Shown here: piece after piece, positions 35,734 to 44,229 of the stretch
Numbering within the stretch: position 1 is the stretch's first letter
Layout of the letters: each line of letters opens with the position of its first letter
Origin: Rodentolepis nana
Lineage: Eukaryota; Platyhelminthes; Cestoda; Cyclophyllidea; Hymenolepididae
DNA length: 64,000 nucleotides
NCBI GenBank assembly: GCA_900617975.1
Contig: UZAE01012017.1
Span: 19,518-83,517 of the forward strand
Direction: 5' to 3'
Notes under the pieces: model-generated
The model's input: only the letters and a program-made list of their open reading frames with translations
Database searches by the model: none
What the model was told of the DNA's origin: nothing
Made by a program: the position numbers and the translations under genes

Positions 35734-38111
35734 AAAAGAAAGAATATTTGTCATTTGAATAAATATATTAAATTAGGTAAGCCAGTGGATTATTAAAGGG
35801 ACTTAATAATTCGTTAATGAGAATTCAGATGATGGATGTAATAAAATAAATTCATTACTGGACTTTAAATCAATGTGATTCCTAATAAATTTAAGACAAC
35901 TGCAACTAAAACTACTGACCTGTTATTTTAAAGGATCTATCAACTAACCAAATAAGGATTGGCTAATTTGGCTCTCGCGGTATTTTGGTGTTGCCAAGGT
36001 CAGTTCGTTAAAAGTTTTCTCTAGGTAATTGAACTTAATTAATTACCATATGTTCTAAACTATTTTGTGCTAGTATCATTTGAAATAATAAAGATGATTA
36101 ATAAAAGAGGTACCTTTTATCATTTCAAAAATTTTAATGGTTTATACTAAATGGAAATATTAATAAAATTATAGGTATGTGAACATAAATACAGATTCCA
36201 AGATCATCTGTTTGGAAAACTATGAAATTTATGGCACATATAAATATGATTACCTCTTGACGATATTATAATTCAAGGATCATTCTCCCTATTATTGAAA
36301 ATATTTCTGTCACTTTTTCCACTATGAAAATGAAAACTGTCTGGAATATGGGCCAATAGGTATTTAATAGTAAAATCACAAATTTTGTCTGGTCGAGTAC
36401 AGGAGACCTCGATGGCATTTCGAAACATAAACACTTTATGCACGCCGCGATGCCGAATGCTGTGTGCTGCCAATCGATGTTGAACTCGGATTTTGCAGAC
36501 TTAAATAATAAAACTTCCAGTAAACATGATTAAGACTTCTTGAGAAGTTCCATTAAGATTAATTTGAGACTAAAATTCTTTAATTGGTTTGAACAGAATT
36601 GTAAACTGGTGATTAGAGTGTATACTTGCATTTTATTCTTACTCCCATTTAATTCACCTAGATTGAATAAAGTATGATTTGATCGAAAAACAGAATAACA
36701 AGTCCGATTTTCTCAAGTCTTTTACATATATTATTTATCTGACAAAAAGCGGAAGGCATTATTCATTGGTGCATTACATTGGTTCGAGTTTTGCTTGTGC
36801 TCAACTGAGATTAAATTTACAGAGAAATTTTAGAGACTTAATCTTCGTAGACGACTTATGAAATTATTATAGTAAAGTGAGAAAAAATCTTGGTTCCGTT
36901 AATTTTATGGCATATTTTATATTCAGTGTTTTCTCAAGTTTCTTTCTCGTCATTGACTTCAGGTTATCAAGTAGGCTGAATTCAAAACCCTTTTGTGGGC
37001 ATCGTAAACAGGAATACTGAACTCACTGAAGCTACTATAGTCTTAGGGGGCACCAGAGAGCACTCGAAATTTGAATATTATTTCATTCTAGGTCATTATT
37101 AGCCGCACGCTGATTTGCATTAGGAATTGTTTTAGGTGAGTATGATACTAATGGAGACTAAAGTAATCTATTTAGTGGAATTAAGAGAAATGGAGTGATA
37201 GATTCGTCATAAATAGGAGGAGGGTTTAATGAATTTTTTAGGACGTCTTCTATAAAGTTAGATTTTGTAACTTGGTGCTAAATGACGCTCATTGTGTGAA
37301 AGGCATTTGATTAGGTTGACTTGGAACATATCACGTGAAAAGATGCATGCTTTATTGAAATCCTACCAAAGCTGACATATATAGCCACAATCTTTTAAGG
37401 CGAAATGGGTAGAAGAAAGGCGAAAATTCAAGACATCCAGGTTAAAGCGAACATTAAATTCAGACTATTTAAGTATTCCTCAGGGGAATTTATATATCTT
37501 TTTATCTTATAGGATGATGGAGGGTATCGGAAGGCTTCATCAGAACTACACCCTGTAGGTCACAAGCTGATCGTACTTAAGTATGACATCAATTTTCTTA
37601 ACAAATTGGGTTTCATGGAAATCAACATATAAGTTCATTTTTTGGTGAAATAATAGTTATTATTAGGCCCAAAAGATGCTTAATGCCCCTCTTTATTAAG
37701 AAAATATACGTAATAGGCTTTCAACAGCTCTGTTTGACAAAAACGTGCCATTATACATGTTTTTTGTCTTAAAAGTATTTTTAAAATTATATTGATACCT
37801 TGCATTTTCCTACTGATTTATATTCTTCCGTGCATCATTCCAGAATTGAGTTTACTATTTCCATAAAGGAGCGCTATTAACTTTAGACCGAACCCAAGCC
37901 CGATGTTATTCGAATAAGCTCTCAAGACCAGGTCCCACAAGTCAGAAATGTTCCATTTAAACTCAAAGGATACCCATGTGACGCAAACGTAACTTCTTAT
38001 GAAAGTTGTTAAATTTAATGCGTAATATCTGTTATATCCAAATTTGTTAGATTTGTTTTGTCAAAAATTTGAGATTCAAACTATATTATTTAATAGTAAT
38101 TTATTTACTAG

Positions 38112-38879
38112 GATGGCATTAGATATTTATCCCACTACAAAACGGGTTTAGTTGATAAATTAAGGGAATTCATGACAATTTGTTTTGCGGATGAAATTTC
38201 GACACCACTTTACCAAGTATTTAAAGGACGACTTTCTTGTGATCCCCGTGACGCAAGTCGAGTAATGAGTGAAGTTGAATTTGACGTCTTATATAAGTTT
38301 CGACATGATCCTGTTAAAATGGCCTGTCATGTGCTCGAAACTTGCCGAAAATCCTTGCCGTTTAGACAAGCCTGTTGTCTTCTTGGCTCAGTATATAAAC
38401 CTTATAAAGATATTGCATATGAGGATATGCTGAAACAATTATGCAACACCTGGTTCTCAGTGAATCCGGAAGAATTACAAAAGCTATGGCATATGAATGA
38501 GTATTTATTCCAGCATTTCTACGAAGGAAACGTATTGCGACCAGGGGCTCGCTTTTTGAAAATATCAGGGATGCATTGGGGATACAAATTCTGGGATTCG
38601 TATGGGAAGTCAATGTTCAATCTTGGGACAGAAATCTATTCAGAAAGTTTGAATTTCAGTACCCATGAATATGCCAGTGGTCCAGATAATGTATTATATA
38701 AAAAGTCTCACTTTTATGGTGTCAGCATCCCTTTTGAAATGAGTGCCATATTTCCGCTGGTTTGCTATAACTGGAGTTATCTTAACTTTACCTTGAAAGA
38801 CGAACGGCTAAGACTTATTCTTAGGAGATCTTCTTCAGAGAGAGTATACACGGCTTATTTCCGTTTTTTTTACGTTTAA
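38112..38879 (+). CDS. Uncharacterised protein, single long frame of 235-255 residues
   Basis: The frame is open for 255 codons and then TAA. An in-frame TAG sits exactly before 38112 and has the form of an acceptor (TTATTTACTAG). The coding part may therefore start in an upstream exon and enter at DGIRYLSHYKTGLVDKLREF, or start at the ATG at 38172 (MTICFADEISTPLYQVFKGR). Features seen: DPRDASRVMSEVEFDVLYKF, a Cys-containing helix (MACHVLETCRKSLPFRQACC), NPEELQKLWHMNEYLFQHFY, an aromatic-rich C-terminal half (GMHWGYKFWDSYGKS) and two N-glycosylation-type sequons. No signal peptide or clear transmembrane helix is visible. Length, amino-acid balance and lack of interruption argue for a real gene. 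I cannot assign a family. Confidence 0.6.
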   Translation, partial: DGIRYLSHYKTGLVDKLREFMTICFADEISTPLYQVFKGRLSCDPRDASRVMSEVEFDVLYKFRHDPVKMACHVLETCRKSLPFRQACCLLGSVYKPYKDIAYEDMLKQLCNTWFSVNPEELQKLWHMNEYLFQHFYEGNVLRPGARFLKISGMHWGYKFWDSYGKSMFNLGTEIYSESLNFSTHEYASGPDNVLYKKSHFYGVSIPFEMSAIFPLVCYNWSYLNFTLKDERLRLILRRSSSERVYTAYFRFFYV

Positions 38880-39837
38880 ATTTTGGATATTAATAAATTG
38901 ATTTTATTAATTTGCATAATCATCTTCATTACGCTTCCGAATTAGAATCTAATTTAAAATCCTGAAGACCGCAAAATCGAAAATTCTACCCTAATCGATT
39001 AGAAGCAAGGCTAGAATAAAGTTAATTACATAGAAGTAAAAATAACGAAGTATGAATTGTAACGCCAACTTTTATTTCATTATGACCTTTGACCACTCTG
39101 ATAAACAAATGGCACTTCAGAACCTTATCGATCTGTAATTGTAATATCTGATAAGTCTGGAGTTTCCCTATTTTTATATTTTAACATGGAGGTGTGCGAT
39201 AAACTTACCCCCACGTGGTGCACCCTGGGCAACTTATACTCATACTGCAAAAAGCCTATCAACCGGCAGTTGACTTCTGACTTCAACCTGCCATCACCCC
39301 ACTGTATGTCATGTTTTACTACTTCCACAGTACTTACCTCGCATTTTTTCTACCTTTTCTACCTTTGTCTTTGAAACACTTCTGTCCCCCCCCGTCTCGA
39401 CTTTTTGTCACTTTGATGTTCCTCCTCCTCTCTGCGAAGCCTGAAGTCAACTAAAGGGTTAATGATAACCATCAAGACACCTACCATTTGATATAAATAA
39501 TTATTTTAACATGGCATTTCATTTGTGTGTGTGTGTTCGCAAGTAACGTGATTCTAAATACTGGTAATTGCCATCTATTAACTATTTTCAATTAACATAT
39601 AGTAAATGTAGAGGCCCATTGTTATTACCAACTAAGGCGATTTTATTAATCTGTACCTATGCATAAAGCTTAGAAATATGGTAAATTTTAAAGTTAAAAA
39701 TATGCCTTAAGGTACGTTCTTTTCTTGCGTATTTTATAAAAAAATGTACAAATTTTATTTTAATTTAAAAGTATTGCTACATCAAACAGGTCACCATTAA
39801 AAGGTTCCATATTTGGACCTTTAAAATGTGTGCAGAT
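38880..39837. other. Intergenic stretch with repeat A copy 2
   Basis: It holds the inverted copy of repeat A. Otherwise it is AT-rich DNA leading into the retrotransposon. Confidence 0.5.
39190..39492 (-). repeat. Repeat family A, copy 2 (inverted)
   Basis: On the minus strand it begins ATGGTAGGTGTCTTGATGGT and ends with the GTGCACCACGTGGGGGTAAG block. It includes a C-run of 8 where copy 1 has a G-run, consistent with opposite orientation. Confidence 0.8.
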
Positions 39838-39944
39838 TGCTGGGCTATAGTTTAGCTGGTTCTGGGAGTCTGGCTAGATGTTGGAGAAACTGCCATAGGG
39901 ATTTCTGAGTCAGTCGGGCTTTACTACCGTAGCAATCCGCTACA
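39838..39944 (+). repeat. Left LTR remnant (5'-truncated)
   Basis: It aligns only with the last third of the right LTR, from the CTATAG/TTTAGCT region to CTACA. The first ~200 bp are missing, so the element cannot have been inserted whole in this form or has since lost its end. Confidence 0.7.
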
Positions 39945-39947
39945 AAT

Positions 39948-39966
39948 TGGTGACCCTGCCGTGACT
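39948..39966 (+). promoter_or_regulatory. Primer-binding site, tRNA-Trp type
   Basis: TGGTGACCCTGCCGTGACT starts three bases after the LTR end. TGGTGACCC is the complement of a tRNA 3' end and resembles the tRNA-Trp primer site known from other LTR elements. Confidence 0.6.
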
Positions 39967-40070
39967 GCCAAAGACTGACTTCAAACACTCAGCAGAGAAA
40001 CAATCTCACACTGGCATCGCGATTTCCTCTTCGCATCCCTCAATGCACTCGGTGATCTCTTTTTGCTCAA

Positions 40071-40740
40071 ATGATCACCTTCCGTCCGCTGTCGTTACCC
40101 ACAACCTGTCAAATGCTGACTTCTTCCGCTCAACAGAGACACTATCTCTCTTTGGCGACGCGATTTTTCCTCACATCGCTCTACTCACCTGATTGTTCCT
40201 TTCCGCACGAACGATCAACACCTCAAAGGCACTCCAACGCTCTCCTTTCACTTGTTATGACTCCCTCAAAACTCTCATGGAAGCAGGTAACAGCCGGAGC
40301 ACGTCGCGTTTCGAAGGTTCATCTCTGCGAGACTCAAGGACCTCGTCCTTGTACACAATGAAAAATGACTGCCAAAGCACATTATTCTTCGAAAGCCTAC
40401 TCATACAGGTCCCCATCACTCTAACGCACTGCTTCGTTTCAACCGTCAAGCCGAGACCAATCGTCAGGCATGCACACGCCGAGAGATTTCGCACAATGGA
40501 TTGTCGCAACCAAATATCCGATCAACAAGAACGCTGATCATAGATCGTTGCCTCTGGAGAAACATCCAACAGGATGCTCGTCAGTGGACCAAATACTGCC
40601 TCACTCATTCAGCCGGCAAGGTCCACAAGCATGCACGAAGTCCACAATCATGCTTCCTCCAACTCCGAAAATCCCGTCTCAGCAGTTCCAACACCTGTCC
40701 CATCTTACTCAAAAACCTGTTACACTAAGGCCAGAGATCT
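40071..40740 (+). pseudogene. gag-like and integrase-like remnants of the retrotransposon
   Basis: Around 40,230-40,330 a short stretch resembles the gag 'Y..LK..L' region, with frame changes. From about 40,500 to 40,665 a frame reads LSQPNIRSTRTLIIDRCLW, then IQQDARQWTKYC and KVHKHARSP. This resembles the 'H.G...T..LI..R..WPGM..DV..W...C..CQ..K..RH' segment of Ty3/Gypsy integrases, with the second zinc Cys pair lost. Several stops and shifts break it. Nothing between gag and integrase remains. Confidence 0.6.
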
Positions 40741-40825
40741 TCCTTGCCCTCTCAACTGGTGGATTTTATACATTAACTAATTAACCAGCGTTTTCTTTAC
40801 CTTGTAGCTCCCCACAAACCCTCTT

Positions 40826-40842
40826 GGGGGAGGGGGGGGGGA
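40826..40842 (+). promoter_or_regulatory. Polypurine tract of the retrotransposon
   Basis: A G-rich purine run lies directly before the right LTR, where the plus-strand primer of LTR elements sits. Confidence 0.5.
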
Positions 40843-40846
40843 GTAT

Positions 40847-41171
40847 TGCAGGACATGTTACCGCATTTACGCGCACCGTTACTAGGACGTGTGGCGTATA
40901 ACTTACCGCGCAGACAACAGTACTGCGAGTGACAATTCAGAAGCCGCCATGTGTTTAATACTAAGCAGCCAAGCTGGATATGACTAAGCTGCTTGTGTGA
41001 ATACTTTTACCCACAATAAACTAACTAAATAAACGTGTTTTGTGCTATATGTCTGTTTTCTCTATAGCTGTACTTTAGCTTAGCTAGTTCTGGGAGTTTA
41101 GCTTGACGTTGGAGAATCTGCCACAGAGATTCTGAGTCAGTCAGGCTTTATTGGTGTAGCAATCCGCTACA
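40847..41171 (+). repeat. Right LTR
   Basis: About 325 bp from TGCAGGACATG to CCGCTACA, with TG...CA ends. It contains ACCCACAATAAACTAACT, a possible poly(A) signal. The last third matches the left LTR. Confidence 0.65.
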
Positions 41172-41699
41172 TGGTACAGAAAACCTTTAGTATCTTCTCA
41201 AATGATGTTTTGGTAGTTTTTAAGTATAAAATTATCAATTTATTTGACATTTTAATAAAAACATTCATTGTGCAGGGAATTTATTCACGATAAAATAAAT
41301 CATAGCATTCAGCTCTTAATTCAATTTTCTATTATATTTTAAGAAAGTTTATTTTAGAGTCTAATAAGTTAGATAATTAAATTTTTATTTTAAGAAATTT
41401 AAAATCACTTGTTTATCATTTTCACAACCCAAAGCTTTTTGAATTGGCGTCTAATCTATATTTCATGGTCAGCTACCGTATTGGATATTTAGTAAATCTT
41501 GCTACACTTCAATTACTTTCCCTTCATACTTATCTTTGCTTCAAATATTTTGTAACTTATTGCCTATGTATGTAATTATGCATTACTTAACACAATGAAT
41601 AGATGTGATATCTAAAATGAACTTAAATGTTTCACATGTGCTTTCAGTTGAAAATTAAAATCGCTTTATTCATGTGTTGTCTAACTTAGTATCAATATT
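41172..41699 (+). promoter_or_regulatory. Upstream region of the TRAIP-like gene
   Basis: A 0.5 kb AT-rich gap between the retrotransposon and the ATG. An acceptor-like CTAACTTAG at 41681-41689 stands 10 nt before the ATG. The promoter itself cannot be recognised. Confidence 0.35.
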
Positions 41700-41921
41700 A
41701 TGTCTCAATTCGGTTGCCCAATTTGTCAAGAAAAGTTAAATTCGAACTACGGAGCTAATATATCCGCTTTACCTTGTGGACATGTCTTCCATGAGGATTG
41801 TATTATACGATGGCTAAAATATCGACCGTCCTGTCCTCACTGTCGTTGTCAAACAAACACGGTGGAACTGCTGAAGTTGTTTTTCAATTATGCGTCCACA
41901 GATGTGTCGTTTAGCGAAGAT
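41700..41921 (+). CDS. TRAIP: TRAIP-like, exon 1 (RING finger)
   Basis: Seventy-four codons from ATG (MSQFGCPICQEKL) to SFSED and a GTAAGC donor in phase 0. It contains all eight zinc ligands and the LKLFFNYAS segment. Confidence 0.85.
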
Positions 41922-43913
41922 GTAAGCTGATAGCTTGTGAATAACAATTTATTATATTTGGATTAATAATAACTACGTTCTTGTCTCGTTCTCAGGTTTC
42001 AAGTAATCCTACTGATTTACTTGAACAGAATCAAGCTCTTCGCAAGGAAATTCTTTCGTGCAAAGACAGAATACATAATCTAGAAGAAAATAGTAAGGAA
42101 CAAACAAAATCCAGGGATGAAATCCTTAATCTCTACAATCAAACATTCGAACTTCTTAGTGAGACTAATCAGAAATACAACCGCGCAAAGTTGATTTATT
42201 AAATACTAACGAATTATGTTATTTTCTTGAAAAGCATATTGATGTTCTGATTTTGCTTCTTTCCCTAGAGCTCAATTGGCCAGTTATCACGAGGTTTTGG
42301 CCGAAGCAGAAAGGATGAAGGAAGAATGTATTCAATTGCGTCAACAAGTTGAACAGCTTAAGGATATAGAAGTACTCATTAGGGGAAATGAAACAAATGC
42401 TAATGAATTGATGGGTAAGTACCTGGATCAACAAGGACATTACACCCCGGAGGTGATTACTGAATTGTTCAAGTGGTTGGCAGTACTGCGTAGCGAACTC
42501 GCCGATAGTAAACTGCGTATCTCCAAGTATCGCAAAGATGCCTATCGATTGCGTCGCGCTCATGCGTCAGCCAACAATCGGGTCTCCGGTTTAGAGAGAA
42601 AATTGGAGAATTATACGAATCGAATATCCCAATTAGAGGCTGATATGGCGCAGATGTGCGAGCAACAAGCAAATGATGCTCCTAACGCTACTAGTGTTAG
42701 CGATTCTTCATGTAACCCCACTCCTGTTACTCCTTTGTCAATCAGTTCTGCCAATGAAACTACACTTGATTTGGATCGGTGCCTCAGTTTTATCGATCTT
42801 ATGTCACCTGAAATCAATTCCAAAGGCCAGGGAGTCTTCCAGTCACCTACCGTCAATGTAAGTGACGCTTTATTGTTGTAATTCGAGTTCATTGGGTGGT
42901 TTTGATGCTGAAAATATTTGCCACACGTTGTCCCAGATACTTCTTATTTTGTTAATATTAAGTTCGCTTAAAACGGTTTTCTAAGTGAAAATCACACCCC
43001 ACGTGGATTGGTATTAAGCTAAATATATGACGCATATTTTATAAATCAGCTTAAAATTTTTCATTTAAAGCTTTATAAGAACAAAGGGTGCTTTTATTCA
43101 GTTTGCACAAGTCAAATCAACAGGGCCAAATAAACGAGACTTTTAATAATTCTTAACAGCTCTCCTGTTTCTTCTCTCTCATACATGTTGGTGGGTGAAT
43201 GACGTAGAAATGTGTTTAGCTTGTTCTGGTTTGTAGGCAGGCCACTGGTTACCACTCTGTACTCTATCATTTCTAGTACATATTTGTCATCATAGACGAT
43301 GTGTTGGAATTATTTAAAGTTGACAAATTTTCAAATCTCTTCATATATGAAGATACTACAGATTAATGGTGTCTGAGTAAATCACGTGTAAACAGAAGTC
43401 AATCGGAATGTATTATGGGAAACTAAATGATCTTAGGTTAGAACAGCAACACCTTGCTACTGAAGAATTGGAAGTAGAGTTTGTTAAAGCAATTGCCAAC
43501 ACGTAGAACATCAATGGGACCGTACAAAATTAACCCCCCACCGCTTAGTTACAGCTTTTAGAGCATCCTGGTCTGTCTAATTTCACATTTTTAGATCATT
43601 CTGCAATTGGGTGCCGTATCCATTGTATTTTCTTTTCTAAATGATTTAGACAACCGATACACCACTTTCCAATCCATTCAAGAGGACTCTACGACCAATT
43701 GAAAAGCCTAAACCACGCCAGAAACACTCCAGTCTTTTCAAACTTGCGATAATGAGAGATTATGGGAAATCCTCCGATGGAATAACCACTTCTTCGGCTG
43801 GCAAAAGCACCCGTTATAATGGTTTCGGTGGACAGGAGGCAAATGCAGGCCCAACCAGTATATTCAGTCGCCTGAACAGACCCGGAAGCCTAGTCAATGG
43901 GAAAAAAGTGTAA
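41700..43913 (+). CDS. TRAIP: TRAIP-like RING-H2 E3 ubiquitin ligase, four exons
   Basis: Exons 41700-41921, 41996-42189, 42269-42857 and 43650-43913 join in phase to a 422-residue protein. Residues 6-48 form a RING-H2 finger (C6, C9, C26, H28, H31, C34, C45, C48: CPICQ...LPCGHVFHEDC...CPHC). It is followed by KLFF, as in TRAIP ('NKLFFDL'). Residues ~75-300 are predicted coiled coil by heptad pattern (LLEQNQALRKEILSCKDRI; LRQQVEQLKDIEVL). The C-terminal part is basic and Ser-rich. TRAIP ubiquitylates the replicative helicase at stalled or converging forks. N-terminal RING plus long coiled coil, length near the family's ~470 and the KLFF motif support the call; sequence identity outside the RING is low. 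The gene converges with the adiponectin-receptor gene. Confidence 0.7.
41996..42189 (+). CDS. TRAIP: TRAIP-like, exon 2 (coiled coil)
   Basis: It encodes VSSNPTDLLEQNQALRKEIL through NLYNQTFELLSETNQKYNRA. The donor AA/GTTGAT is weak but gives the phase-2 end needed by exon 3. Confidence 0.75.
42269..42857 (+). CDS. TRAIP: TRAIP-like, exon 3 (coiled coil)
   Basis: It encodes AQLASYHEVLAEAERMKEEC, further heptads (LRQQVEQLKDIEVL; GLERKLENYTNRISQLEADM) and a Ser/Thr-rich segment ending SPTVN before a GTAAGT donor. Confidence 0.82.
42858..43649 (+). other. TRAIP-like intron 3
   Basis: A 0.8 kb intron with GTAAGT and TTTAG ends. I see no exon or recognised repeat. Confidence 0.6.
43650..43913 (+). 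CDS. TRAIP: TRAIP-like, terminal exon
   Basis: Eighty-seven codons plus TAA begin TTDTPLSNPFKRTLRPIEKP. They include a basic block (KPRQKHSSLFKLAIMRDYG) and end FSRLNRPGSLVNGKKV. No PCNA-interacting box is evident at the extreme C-terminus, where vertebrate TRAIP has one. Confidence 0.75.
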   Translation, partial: TTDTPLSNPFKRTLRPIEKPKPRQKHSSLFKLAIMRDYGKSSDGITTSSAGKSTRYNGFGGQEANAGPTSIFSRLNRPGSLVNGKKV

Positions 43914-44076
43914 ACCAAAAAATTCATGAGCGTATATGCATATCTATGTACACATGTATTATTGTATGTAATCTATTTCTTTTACAAAGTCAGATTTAAA
44001 GCCAATGTGTGTGCGTGTGTTGTTTTTAATATTCTGAAAAAGCAGAAGTCAAAAATAAGAAGTTGATTAGAACACA

Positions 44077-44229
44077 TCATGCGTCGAAAGCAGTGTTGGT
44101 AAAATTAAGTGGCTGGGCGGGTCTACAGTCACCTCTGCTTAATCGAAAATCGGAAATCATTGAAACGCCGTAGTAATGCACGAATGCAGCTGCCACAACA
44201 AACACGTGGAAGATCTGGTGACTTTGAAA
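44077..44229 (-). CDS. ADIPOR1: Adiponectin receptor homologue, terminal exon
   Basis: Fifty codons plus TGA encode FQSHQIFHVFVVAAAFVHYY and GVSMISDFRLSRGDCRPAQP, with the two C-terminal zinc histidines. The acceptor is TCTCTTTTAG. The exon is short and overlapped by unrelated frames on the other strand, but its conservation is unmistakable. Confidence 0.93.
   Translation of the reverse strand, partial: FQSHQIFHVFVVAAAFVHYYGVSMISDFRLSRGDCRPAQPLNFTNTAFDA

Larger units (their letters stand above)
35654..38111. other. Intergenic region upstream of the PPP2R3 gene
   Basis: About 2.4 kb between the PPP2R3 first coding exon (minus) and the 38.1 kb frame (plus). It includes a 40 bp fragment of the shared repeat A/B end (35693-35733: AAATGGCGGGTGTTTTGACA). 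It presumably holds promoters for both genes. No exon is supported. Confidence 0.45.
39838..41171 (+). mobile_element. Decayed, internally deleted LTR retrotransposon (probably Ty3/Gypsy type)
   Basis: Two related segments end identically in AGCAATCCGCTACA (at 39944 and 41171) and share TTCTGGGAGT, GTTGGAGAA and TTCTGAGTCAGTC. A primer-binding-like TGGTGACCCTGCCGTGACT follows the left copy, and a purine tract with nine G residues precedes the right copy. The ~0.9 kb interior holds decayed gag-like and integrase-like sequence with frame breaks and no recognisable reverse transcriptase or RNase H. It is a non-autonomous, inactive remnant. Class assignment to Ty3/Gypsy rests on the integrase zinc-binding-like segment and the element layout. 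Confidence 0.75.

Noticed and set aside
40071..40784. Several overlapping frames as independent genes
   Set aside because: They are frame-broken remnants inside the LTR element and not separate genes.
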